From JAZLIC01 sp045617225 (GTDB lineage: Bacteria > Bacillota > Clostridia > Monoglobales > Monoglobaceae), in assembly GCA_045617225.1 (NCBI GenBank), contig JAZLIC010000119.1, positions 1 to 20,627 on the forward strand: 20,627 nt of DNA, written 5' to 3'. Below are positions 1-6,263 of this stretch, one piece after another (the first letter of the stretch is position 1; each line of letters opens with the position of its first letter). Position numbers and translations under genes: made by a program. Below the pieces are notes generated by a model. It had not been told where the DNA came from and searched no databases. It saw only the letters and a program-made list of their open reading frames with translations.

Positions 1-68
1 CCGTTTTTGACTACCAATTCACACGCTTGAATTTTGAACTCCTTTGTGTAATTCACTTTTCTTTCCAT
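1..68 (-). CDS. IS3-family transposase OrfA, N-terminal fragment
   Basis: On the minus strand an ATG at 68-66 opens a frame that stays open to the window edge and reads MERKVNYTKEFKIQACELVV, followed by KNG. The pattern 'YTKEFKxxACxLV' is the start of the helix-turn-helix domain of IS3/IS911 OrfA proteins, which bind the element's terminal repeats. An AGGAG ribosome binding site lies at 79-83, 10 bases before the ATG. Only 22 residues are visible, so the call rests on this motif and the neighbouring IS-like end. Whether the complete transposase is intact cannot be told. Confidence 0.6.
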   Translation of the reverse strand, partial: MERKVNYTKEFKIQACELVVKN

Positions 69-122
69 TGTGTTCACTCTCCTGAAAATATTATATCATA
101 TTTTCACTCTTTTGGTAGTCCA
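1..122 (-). mobile_element. End of an IS3-family insertion sequence (partial)
   Basis: The minus strand reads from position 122 as TGGACTACCAAAAGAGTG, which has the look of an IS3-family terminal repeat, and about 55 bases further in a transposase reading frame begins. The rest of the element lies beyond the left edge, so neither the second terminal repeat nor a target duplication can be checked. The boundary at 122 is inferred from the TG end and the start of unrelated sequence beyond it. A second copy of the motif GACTACCA at 9-16 lies inside the reading frame and is probably chance. Confidence 0.5.
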
Positions 123-232
123 TTTTTATTATACAAGTTTCACTTATTACCTCTTCACTATTCACTCTTCCTTAGAAAATCTGTCGATTTTTGTGAAGTA
201 AAATGTAATAGGAAAAGGTAAGAAGTAAGCTG

Positions 233-253
233 CAAAATCGCAAGGCGATTTTG
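233..253. repeat. Perfect 9-bp hairpin before the four-helix-bundle gene
   Basis: CAAAATCGC (233-241) and GCGATTTTG (245-253) form a perfect 9-bp stem with the three-base loop AAG. It sits 12 bases before the ribosome binding site AAAGGAG of the following gene. The T-rich tail TTTTG that follows is short, so it could act as a weak terminator for anything entering from the left, as an mRNA-level control element, or as part of a repeat that travels with this gene family. Confidence 0.6.
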
Positions 254-276
254 TTTTGAATTAAAAGGAGAATTTT

Positions 277-618
277 ATGGACAGTCCATTACTTAGCAAA
301 TCAAAACAATTTGCATTAGATATTATAAAAGTATGTAATAAAGTAAAAAGCGAGAAAAGAGAAAGTGTTCTTACGAATCAGCTTATCCGCAGCGGAACGA
401 GTATTGGTGCAAACATAAGAGAAGCCTTTTACGGACATGGTAAGAATGATTTTATAGCCAAATTACAAATAGCATTAAAAGAGTGTAGCGAAAGTGAATA
501 TTGGCTTGAATTACTTATTGAAAGCGGATATTATGAAGATAAAACAATACTTGATGAATGTATAGAAGTAAAGAAAATTCTCATTTCCTCAATAAATACC
601 GCAAAAAACAATAATTAG
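277..618 (+). CDS. Four-helix-bundle protein of the S23/bAvd-like family
   Basis: The 113-residue product fits the family often annotated as four helix bundle protein (23S rRNA intervening-sequence protein type; same fold as the Avd accessory protein of diversity-generating retroelements). Visible family marks are the helix-breaking segment 'LIRSGTSIGANIREA' (about residues 36-50), a 'KNDFIAKLQIALKECSESEYWLELL' region (about 56-80), and mainly charged amphipathic helices with no signal peptide or membrane segment. Members form pentameric bundles and are thought to bind nucleic acid; the role of orphan members is unknown. Start is the ATG behind AAAGGAG. No reverse transcriptase, 23S rRNA or variable repeat is in view, so no retroelement link can be claimed. 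It stands alone between an IS end and the xylose operon. Confidence 0.85.
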   Translation: MDSPLLSKSKQFALDIIKVCNKVKSEKRESVLTNQLIRSGTSIGANIREAFYGHGKNDFIAKLQIALKECSESEYWLELLIESGYYEDKTILDECIEVKKILISSINTAKNNN

Positions 619-732
619 TCGGATATCTATATTGCCCACGATTTGCATGCAAAAAATCTCTTGTCGAACTTGCAAGTCTTTTTTGAATGATGTGTTTCAC
701 TGCTGTTTTTACAAATTCTTAAAACTTAAAAC
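619..732. other. Intergenic tail between convergent genes
   Basis: This 114-bp stretch lies between the stop codons of the convergent four-helix-bundle and xylB genes. It holds a small palindrome (TTTGCATGCAAA at 642-653), a second palindrome ACTTGCAAGT (668-677) followed by six T (679-684) that might be a weak plus-strand terminator, and the start of a heptamer repeat. I see no clear strong terminator for either gene. Confidence 0.4.
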
Positions 733-737
733 TTAAA
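719..737. repeat. TTAAAAC heptamer tandem repeat
   Basis: The unit TTAAAAC occurs twice and continues with TTAAA, spanning 719-737. The last partial copy supplies the stop codon of xylB (minus strand, 733-735), so the tract has grown into, or defines, the gene end. It is a simple-sequence tract that could expand or contract by slippage. Confidence 0.7.
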
Positions 738-2247
738 TTTCTGCAAGGGTTTTGTAATCGTCTTTTAAATGTTGATACAGGGATTTATAGATTTTATAAA
801 TCTGCATATACTTTTCGTGGTTTTCGGGACTGTACCGAAAGCTCTTTTTTTCTTTTATAATGCTTTTGGCGGCAGAAGCAACATCACTGTACTCCCCTGT
901 GCCGACCATTGCAAGTATGGCTACTCCGAGAGCCGGGCCCTCGGTAACGGTGAGCGTCTTAACGTCCATACCGAATATATCGGCAAAAATTTTGCACCAA
1001 CCGTCACTCTTTGCGCCGCCGCCGCAGATTGTCATACTGTTTATGACCGCGCCACTGTCACGAAGGACGCAAATCGCATCTAAAAGAGAAAAGCCTACAC
1101 CTTCAAGGACTGCTCTTACCATATCGCCTGCACCGTGCATTGCTGACAGTCCAAAGAATACACTGCGTGCGTCAGGGTCAAGGTGCGGCGTTCTCTCACC
1201 CATCAGGTATGGGAGGTATATAAGCTTGTTTGCACCTATACCGCTTTTTACTGCCAAAGATACCAAATAGTCATAGGCTGACATACTAAGTGCCTCGGCT
1301 TTATCCTTTGCATCTGCAAAACAGGTGTTTTTAAGCCATTGCAGAGAAAGTCCCGCCGCCTGTGTTACGCCCATCATATGCCACTCGCCGTCTACTGCGG
1401 CACAAAAGCTGTGCGCTCTGCCGGAGGCGTCCGCTCTGAAATCCTTTGTATGGCAGAAGACAACGCCCGAAGTGCCTATTGTGGTAAAGCAGTCACCGTC
1501 CGAAACCGTACCTGTTCCTATTGCGGCGGCGGCGTTATCGCCTGCGCCGCCTACTATGGGTGTCCCTGCTTTAAGACCGGTCAGCTTTGCCGCATCTTCG
1601 GTCACTCTGCCCGTTATCTCGTGGGATTCATAGACCTTGCCGAGCATATCACGCTTAATCCCCACTGCGGAAATAAGTTCGTCCGAAAAGTCACGCTTCT
1701 TTATATCAAATATCTGCATACCGGCGGCATCGGATACCTCGGTTGCAAAAACATTGCAGAGCATATACCTTATAAAATCCTTTGGCAGAAGGATATGTGC
1801 GATACGCTCAAAAAGTTCAGGTTCATTATTCTTTACCCAAAGTATTTTCGAGGCGGTGAAGCCTGTAAGTGCAGGTGCGGCGGTTATTTCCATCAGCTTG
1901 TCACGCCCAACCCTTTCTTCAAGCTCCGCACATTCCTTGCCTGTGCGCTGGTCGCACCATATAATGGAGCGCCGCAAAACTGCACCGTCCTTATCAAGTG
2001 CCACAAGTCCGTGCATCTGCCCGGAAATACCGACACCTTTTACTTCACCGTCAATATTTTTTGTTACTTCATTTAATGTTTTGACGGTAGCCTTCCACCA
2101 ATCCATAGGGTCCTGCTCCGCATAACCGTTCTTTTCCTGATAAAGAGGATATTCGCAATAAGCGGAGGCTACGGCGTTTCCGTCTTTGTCAAAAAGCACG
2201 GTCTTTGTGCCGGAAGTTCCTATATCAATTCCTGCATATAAATTCAT
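733..2247 (-). CDS. xylB: Xylulokinase
   Basis: This FGGY-family carbohydrate kinase phosphorylates D-xylulose with ATP to xylulose 5-phosphate, feeding the pentose phosphate pathway in the cytosol. The 504 residues match the usual length. Visible marks: N-terminal phosphate-binding segment 'GIDIGTSGTKTVLFD' (6-20), the substrate-contact 'GQMHG' (M78, H79), 'IIWCDQRTG' (95-103), catalytic Asp in 'GGAGDNAAAA' (D237), 'GERTPHLDP' in the second domain, and the C-terminal ATP-site 'ICGGGAKSDGW'. The ribosome binding site is GAGGTGAG. It is last in the operon, 14 bases after the GH30 gene. Pairing with xylA makes xylulose rather than another ketose the likely substrate. Confidence 0.95.
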   Translation of the reverse strand: MNLYAGIDIGTSGTKTVLFDKDGNAVASAYCEYPLYQEKNGYAEQDPMDWWKATVKTLNEVTKNIDGEVKGVGISGQMHGLVALDKDGAVLRRSIIWCDQRTGKECAELEERVGRDKLMEITAAPALTGFTASKILWVKNNEPELFERIAHILLPKDFIRYMLCNVFATEVSDAAGMQIFDIKKRDFSDELISAVGIKRDMLGKVYESHEITGRVTEDAAKLTGLKAGTPIVGGAGDNAAAAIGTGTVSDGDCFTTIGTSGVVFCHTKDFRADASGRAHSFCAAVDGEWHMMGVTQAAGLSLQWLKNTCFADAKDKAEALSMSAYDYLVSLAVKSGIGANKLIYLPYLMGERTPHLDPDARSVFFGLSAMHGAGDMVRAVLEGVGFSLLDAICVLRDSGAVINSMTICGGGAKSDGWCKIFADIFGMDVKTLTVTEGPALGVAILAMVGTGEYSDVASAAKSIIKEKKSFRYSPENHEKYMQIYKIYKSLYQHLKDDYKTLAEI

Positions 2248-2261
2248 TTTTTCTCACCTCG

Positions 2262-3527
2262 CTAAAAACAAATTGTGTTTATTGAATACGGCTTTAATAC
2301 AAAATTCTTATCTTCTATGGTGACGGTTATTTCAATATCAAAGGGGTTTAGCATTACGCCTACAATACCGTTGTCGGGATTTTGGAAGAATGCCGAGCAG
2401 GTAGAATACATACCCTTTGTTTCAAGCACCTTGGCACCCGGCTTTACAAAGTGTGCAAAATGCTTGTAGCAGTAGTAATCGTTGTTGAATTTGTAGTCAC
2501 CGTCCTTGACGGAAATAAGTGAGTTCTGACACCATTCCCAACTGCTCATACCGCCGTTTTCAAGCGCCATATTCCAATACACCGTCGCACGACAGCCGTA
2601 TCTGAAATAGTGGCTTATGTTGGAGAATAAGTACATGGCATCGTCCCAACTGTTTTCGGCGTTCCTGCATTCAAGCTCAACACAGGCAAAGTCCATATCG
2701 GGCAGAGCCGTATGGGCACGGGTTATAACCGATTTGCCTGACCATTGGAATGAAGCACCTTTTAAGCCCTTTTTGCATTTTTTATTTTGAAGTATGCGGA
2801 GTAAATCCTTATGGAAGAAATCGCTCTCCGGGTAGCGGTTGTTGATTGTGCCGTACCATACCTCCGCATCGTCACCGATTTCGTCAATTAAGTAGTCCGC
2901 AAGGAATTTCTCGGCAGTCTTTTCGTCATAGACGCAGCTTGGCCATCTCTGCTGCCACGGGAACTCATTTTGAAAATGAAGGTGCTTGACTGTTATGCCT
3001 TCTTCCTTGTATGCCAAGATGAACTTGTGCAAGTATTTGGCATAAGCACGCATATTTTCGGGCGTATCGACAAGACTTCCGCCGTTTGGCACCTTGGGGA
3101 ACTTCATCCATGTAGGCGGACTCCACGGTGAGGCGTTAAAGTAAAGGCTTGGCGATAGTTCCTGAGCTTTTTTTATAAAGGGGATAATATACTTCCTGTC
3201 CCTCTCGATTGAAAAATCTTTAAGCTCATAATCGCCGTCTGTTTCATCGTAGCTGTACCAGCTCTCCGCAAAGTCGTTTGCGCCTACCGATAATCGACAG
3301 TAGTTAAAACCGCTTCCATTCTGCCCGAAAAGCTCGTTTAATATCTCCGTTTGCTTTTCCTCTTTCAGAGAGAAAATTGCCTTTGCACAAATTTCGCTTA
3401 TGGCACAGCCAAATCCGTAAACGCCTTTGCCCTGTGCTTTTCCTATTATCAGTTTTTCACCGGCTTTGTCTGAAAAGTCGCTTGCGTCTTTAAAGAATTT
3501 TCCGTCGGTAGATTGTATCCAAATCAT
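2262..3527 (-). CDS. GH30-family glycoside hydrolase, probably cytosolic
   Basis: The 421-residue product fits glycoside hydrolase family 30 (beta-glucosylceramidase / beta-xylosidase type): an N-terminal 'GFGCAISE' segment (38-45), barrel strand 'YFNASPWSPPTWMK' (129-142), acid/base glutamate in 'HFQNEFPW' (E188), nucleophile region 'VELECRNAENSW' (E284 or E286), then 'YWNMALENGGMSSWEW' (317-332) and a short C-terminal beta region. There is no signal peptide or lipobox, so it should act inside the cell on imported short glycosides. It lies 9 bases after xylA (AGGGGGAT ribosome binding site overlapping the xylA stop) and 14 before xylB, which suggests it releases xylose, i.e. a beta-xylosidase-like role. 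The family also holds glucosidases and fucosidases, so specificity is inferred only from context. Confidence 0.85.
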   Translation of the reverse strand: MIWIQSTDGKFFKDASDFSDKAGEKLIIGKAQGKGVYGFGCAISEICAKAIFSLKEEKQTEILNELFGQNGSGFNYCRLSVGANDFAESWYSYDETDGDYELKDFSIERDRKYIIPFIKKAQELSPSLYFNASPWSPPTWMKFPKVPNGGSLVDTPENMRAYAKYLHKFILAYKEEGITVKHLHFQNEFPWQQRWPSCVYDEKTAEKFLADYLIDEIGDDAEVWYGTINNRYPESDFFHKDLLRILQNKKCKKGLKGASFQWSGKSVITRAHTALPDMDFACVELECRNAENSWDDAMYLFSNISHYFRYGCRATVYWNMALENGGMSSWEWCQNSLISVKDGDYKFNNDYYCYKHFAHFVKPGAKVLETKGMYSTCSAFFQNPDNGIVGVMLNPFDIEITVTIEDKNFVLKPYSINTICF

Positions 3528-3536
3528 AGCATCCCC

Positions 3537-4847
3537 CTAAAACATTAAAGAGTTTATAAGACTCTCTAAATATTCCTGTCTGCCGCTTATGTTGGTAGTA
3601 ACATCGCCTAATTTAAGGGCGTATTCTTCAAGCTCCTCCAATGTGGCAGCACCTTCCTTTATCTTTTTGCCCATACCCTGATTGTAGCTTGCATAGCGTT
3701 TCTCGGTAAAGTCGTCAAGACGACCGTCTTTTATAATCTTTTCCGCAATTTTAAGACCGAGAGCAAAGGTGTCCATACCTGCAATATATGAGATAAACAT
3801 ATCTTCAAAGGTGTTGGAGCCACGGCGTGCCTTTGCGTCAAAGTTAAGACCGCCGTTTGTGAATCCGCCTGCCTTTATAACCTCGTACATACAAAGAGCG
3901 GTATCATAAACATTTGTGGGGAAGCAATCTGTGTCCCAACCGAGAAGCATATCGCCGCTGTTTGCGTCAATAGAGCCGAAGGCGCCGTTGTCACGGGCAA
4001 CACGCAGTTCGTGCTGGAAGGTGTGTCCTGCAAGGGTTGCGTGATTTGCTTCGATATTGAGTTTGAAATCGTCCGTTAAGTTATACTTTCTAAGGAACGC
4101 CAAAACGGTGGAGGCATCAAAATCGTATTGGTGCTTGGTAGGCTCTTTCGGCTTTGGCTCAATATAAAAATCGCCGGTAAAGCCAATCTTTCTGCCATAG
4201 TCACGTGCCATTGTCAAAAGCCTTGCCATATTGTCAAGTTCAAGCTCTGTATTGGTGTTAAGCAAGGTTTCGTAGCCTTCTCTGCCGCCCCAGAAAACAT
4301 ATCCGTTTCCGCCTAATTTTACCGTTATTTCAAGTGCCTTTTTTATCTGTGCGGCGGCAAATGCAAAAACATCTGCATTTGGCGCCGTTCCTGCACCGTG
4401 CATATAGCGGCGGTTATTAAAGCAATTTGCAGTTCCCCATAACAGCTTTTTACCCGTCCCCTTTTGGAGTTCAAGAAGAAGGTCACTTATCTCGTCAAGT
4501 CTTTTGTTGCTTTCAGAAAGTGTTTCCCCCTCGGGTGCAATGTCACGGTCGTGGAAGCAGTAATAGTCAACAGAGAGCTTGTCCATAAACTCAAACGCCG
4601 CATACGCTTTTGCCTTTGCATCGTCCATTGGATTTGCGGAAGCGTAGGTTTTGTCAAGAGTTGCCTCGCCGAACATATCCGTACCGCCTGCGCACATTGT
4701 GTGCCAATAGCTCATTGCAAATTTTAAGTATTCACGATAAGTTTTGCCCAAAATCTTCTCGTCAGGGTTATAAAACTTGAAGGATAAAGGGTTTTTGCTT
4801 TCCTTGCCTTCGTACTTAATTTTAGAAATACCTTTGAAAAATTCCAT
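3537..4847 (-). CDS. xylA: Xylose isomerase
   Basis: This enzyme interconverts D-xylose and D-xylulose with two divalent metals, the first step of bacterial xylose use. At 436 residues it is of the longer (class II) type. Catalytic and metal-binding residues are all visible: His in 'YCFHDRD' (H99), 'YIEPKPKEPTKHQYD' (E230, K232), 'NIEANHATLAGHTFQHE' (E266, H269), 'DANSGDMLLGWDTD' (D294, D305, D307) and 'NFDAKARRG' (D337). Start is the ATG 8 bases behind AAGGA. It is the first gene of the operon xylA - GH30 - xylB and is transcribed away from the AraC-type regulator, which is probably its controller. Confidence 0.97.
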   Translation of the reverse strand: MEFFKGISKIKYEGKESKNPLSFKFYNPDEKILGKTYREYLKFAMSYWHTMCAGGTDMFGEATLDKTYASANPMDDAKAKAYAAFEFMDKLSVDYYCFHDRDIAPEGETLSESNKRLDEISDLLLELQKGTGKKLLWGTANCFNNRRYMHGAGTAPNADVFAFAAAQIKKALEITVKLGGNGYVFWGGREGYETLLNTNTELELDNMARLLTMARDYGRKIGFTGDFYIEPKPKEPTKHQYDFDASTVLAFLRKYNLTDDFKLNIEANHATLAGHTFQHELRVARDNGAFGSIDANSGDMLLGWDTDCFPTNVYDTALCMYEVIKAGGFTNGGLNFDAKARRGSNTFEDMFISYIAGMDTFALGLKIAEKIIKDGRLDDFTEKRYASYNQGMGKKIKEGAATLEELEEYALKLGDVTTNISGRQEYLESLINSLMF

Positions 4848-4877
4848 AATATCATTCCTTTCCGAAGTGTTGATTTT

Positions 4878-4906
4878 ATTATAATAAAAGTGTCTTGCAT
4901 TGTCTT
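4878..4906 (-). promoter_or_regulatory. Probable xylA operon promoter
   Basis: On the minus strand AAGACA (4906-4901) and TATAAT (4883-4878) are separated by 17 bases, and the -10 box lies 30 bases before the xylA start. The -35 box is poor apart from GACA, which is usual for a promoter that needs an activator. The direct repeat at 4891-4908 covers the -35 box and spacer. Confidence 0.55.
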
Positions 4907-4908
4907 GC
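4891..4908. promoter_or_regulatory. Candidate operator: 10-bp-phased direct repeat
   Basis: TGTCTTGC occurs at 4891-4898 and again at 4901-4908, so two identical half-sites lie on the same helix face one turn apart, overlapping the xylA -35 region and a plus-strand promoter. AraC-family proteins commonly bind direct repeats, though their usual repeat spacing is longer. The adjacent divergent regulator is the natural candidate binder; this is inference. Confidence 0.45.
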
Positions 4909-4923
4909 CATTTATAGTATAAT
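4895..4923 (+). promoter_or_regulatory. Possible plus-strand promoter reading into the structured region
   Basis: TTGCAT (4895-4900) and a perfect TATAAT (4918-4923) are spaced by 17 bases. A transcript starting near 4930 would begin just before the long stem at 4946 and could run as a long leader to the AraC-type gene or be a separate RNA. The -35 match is weak. Confidence 0.4.
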
Positions 4924-4945
4924 AATAGACAAAATTAGTCATAGG

Positions 4946-5282
4946 AAAGATGTAAAAACAAATTTTTCATTGTCGACCGGGAGTGGCAGGTCGGAACCGG
5001 GCTTTGGGCGATAATTCAGGAAATTTGTTTTTCGCATCTTTGCGTATGTCTACGGGGATGGGCACTTTTGCGTATCCAAAAGTGCCCAAAAGATAGCAGG
5101 GGAGCGACCCCCTGCACCCCCAAAGGTCGCACCGCTAAAAGATATACTCTTGTTATCCGGATTTTTATCACCCGTCAGGCGTGAATTGCAACTTTAGAGA
5201 ACGCGGTTTTTAGACGGTGCTTCTAAAAGATTTATTTACTGCCCGAAGATAGTGTGTAGCGGACCCAAGATTTCGTTTGGGT
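4946..5282 (+). ncRNA. Candidate structured RNA or structured leader, undescribed to me
   Basis: This gene-free stretch is more GC-rich than the other spacers and packed with complementary arms. Stem A pairs 4946-4952 (AAAGATG) with 5035-5041 and 4954-4965 with 5021-5032, closing a 55-base interior that itself holds CGACC/GGTCG (4974-4978/4989-4993). Stem B is GGGCACTTTT/AAAAGTGCCC (5060-5069/5078-5087). Stem C is GCAGGGG/CCCCTGC (5096-5102/5109-5115). Stem D pairs 5129-5140 with 5208-5220 (12 bp, one bulged A). Stem E is ACCCAA/TTGGGT (5263-5268/5277-5282). Strand is assigned from the promoter at 4895-4923 and is uncertain, as stems fold on either strand. No run of T marks an end. It could equally be a dispersed DNA repeat. 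I do not match it to a named RNA family. Confidence 0.4.
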
Positions 5283-5313
5283 AATTTAAAGATTTTTTGA
5301 TTGCACGAAGATT

Positions 5314-5344
5314 TTGACACAAAAAACATATCTGTAGTTATATT
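5314..5344 (+). promoter_or_regulatory. Possible promoter of the AraC-type regulator
   Basis: A perfect TTGACA at 5314-5319 is followed by TTATATT (5338-5344), giving a -10 box after 18-19 bases. Transcription would start near 5350, leaving a very short leader that still includes the AGGAGGAGG ribosome binding site. If used, the regulator is expressed independently of the structured region upstream. Confidence 0.45.
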
Positions 5345-5365
5345 TTTCGGTTAGGAGGAGGATTT

Positions 5366-6115
5366 ATGCTATACGAACTGAAACATCCGATAATAAGCGA
5401 TTATTTTAAAATAGAAAAGGGGCATAACTATAATTTCCCTCCGCACATTCACAGGCATTTTGAGTTTATAGCGGTGACAGATGGGGAACTTACGGTTACT
5501 GTCGGTCAAAGGGAATATGTTTTAAGCAAAAGGAGGGCACTCCTTATCTTCCCAAACCAAATACACGCCCTTGTATCCAAAAAAGAAAACAGTCATATTT
5601 TGTGTATATTTTCGCCGGAGCTTGTCAAGGCTTTTTCAAAAAATGTGTCATCAAAGCTGCCGACCGATAATAGCTTTGAGGTGTCTGAATTCTATGTGGA
5701 CAGGTTAAAGAGGGGCGATTTTGATACCATTGATGCAAAAGGATTTTTGTATTCTGTCTGCGGTGAGTTTGCCAAAGATGCAAAATATATTGATACCGAG
5801 AGGCAGTCAACGGATTTGCTCCTTAGGATACTTGCCTTTGTGGAGGAAAACAGGAACGGTGAATGTACGCTTAAAAAACTTTCCGAGAGCATTTCCTATG
5901 ATTATGCGTATCTTTCCAAATATTTTAAGCGTACGGTGGGTATTTCTTTTTGCGATTATGTCAATGCGTACCGTTTGGGCGATGCGTGTTATCTGCTTAA
6001 AAATACAACAAAGCCGATAACGGATATTGCTCTTGAATGCGGTTATAAATCAATCAGAAGCTTTAACAGAAACTTTAAGCAAAGCTTCGGCGTAACTCCA
6101 AAGCAAATGACATAG
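5366..6115 (+). CDS. AraC-family transcriptional regulator, likely of the xylose operon
   Basis: The 249-residue protein has an N-terminal cupin-like sugar-sensing domain with a metal/ligand-type 'HIHRHFEFIAVTDGELTVTV' segment (27-46) and a C-terminal double helix-turn-helix of the AraC/XylS type (about 150-249): 'LKKLSESISYDYAYLSKYFKR' and 'ITDIALECGYKSIRSFNRNFK'. It ends a few residues after 'FGVTPKQ', slightly shorter than usual but with both helices intact. The ribosome binding site AGGAGGAGG is near-perfect. Divergent placement from xylA - GH30 - xylB suggests it senses xylose or a xyloside and controls that operon; ligand and sign of control are inferred. Confidence 0.9.
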   Translation: MLYELKHPIISDYFKIEKGHNYNFPPHIHRHFEFIAVTDGELTVTVGQREYVLSKRRALLIFPNQIHALVSKKENSHILCIFSPELVKAFSKNVSSKLPTDNSFEVSEFYVDRLKRGDFDTIDAKGFLYSVCGEFAKDAKYIDTERQSTDLLLRILAFVEENRNGECTLKKLSESISYDYAYLSKYFKRTVGISFCDYVNAYRLGDACYLLKNTTKPITDIALECGYKSIRSFNRNFKQSFGVTPKQMT

Positions 6116-6126
6116 TGGGATTTAAC

Positions 6127-6188
6127 AGTGAAAGTAGTGCGAAAGCGGATATTTTCGGCAAAAAGACTATTGCGTTTTTCACTTTTTT
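6127..6188 (+). terminator. Possible terminator after the AraC-type gene
   Basis: AGTGAAA (6127-6133) can pair with TTTCACT (6177-6183), which is followed by more T. The interior holds a smaller CGAAA/TTTCG stem. The closing stem is short and the interior long, so this is a weak candidate. Confidence 0.3.
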
Positions 6189-6217
6189 GCGGTAAAATGT
6201 TAAAGTGTGTATATAAT
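6187..6217 (+). promoter_or_regulatory. Probable promoter of glycogen phosphorylase
   Basis: A perfect TATAAT at 6212-6217 lies 46 bases before the start codon. The best -35 is TTGCGG at 6187-6192 with a long 19-base spacer, so the -10 box is the stronger part of the evidence. Confidence 0.45.
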
Positions 6218-6263
6218 AAGAAGTATATTTTAAATTGATTTGTGATTATTGAAAGGAGAAAAT

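Noticed and set aside
27..221. Plus-strand reading frame of 64 codons at the left edge
   Set aside because: It runs opposite to the transposase start and its ribosome binding site, has low-complexity Phe/His/Ser-rich content and no ribosome binding site of its own.
277..618. Diversity-generating retroelement accessory protein (Avd)
   Set aside because: The fold family fits, but no reverse transcriptase, template repeat or variable repeat target is in the window.
1339..2076. Long plus-strand open frame of 245 codons inside xylB
   Set aside because: It is antisense to a well-conserved kinase, has a Cys-rich composition typical of shadow frames and no ribosome binding site.
5051..5195. Open plus-strand frame through the structured spacer (Pro-rich 'AGERPPAPPKVAPLKD')
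   Set aside because: There is no start codon with a ribosome binding site, the frame is short and the sequence is better explained by base-paired stems.
6249..6263. Upstream TTG start for glycogen phosphorylase
   Set aside because: It overlaps and precedes the AAAGGAG site that correctly serves the ATG at 6264.
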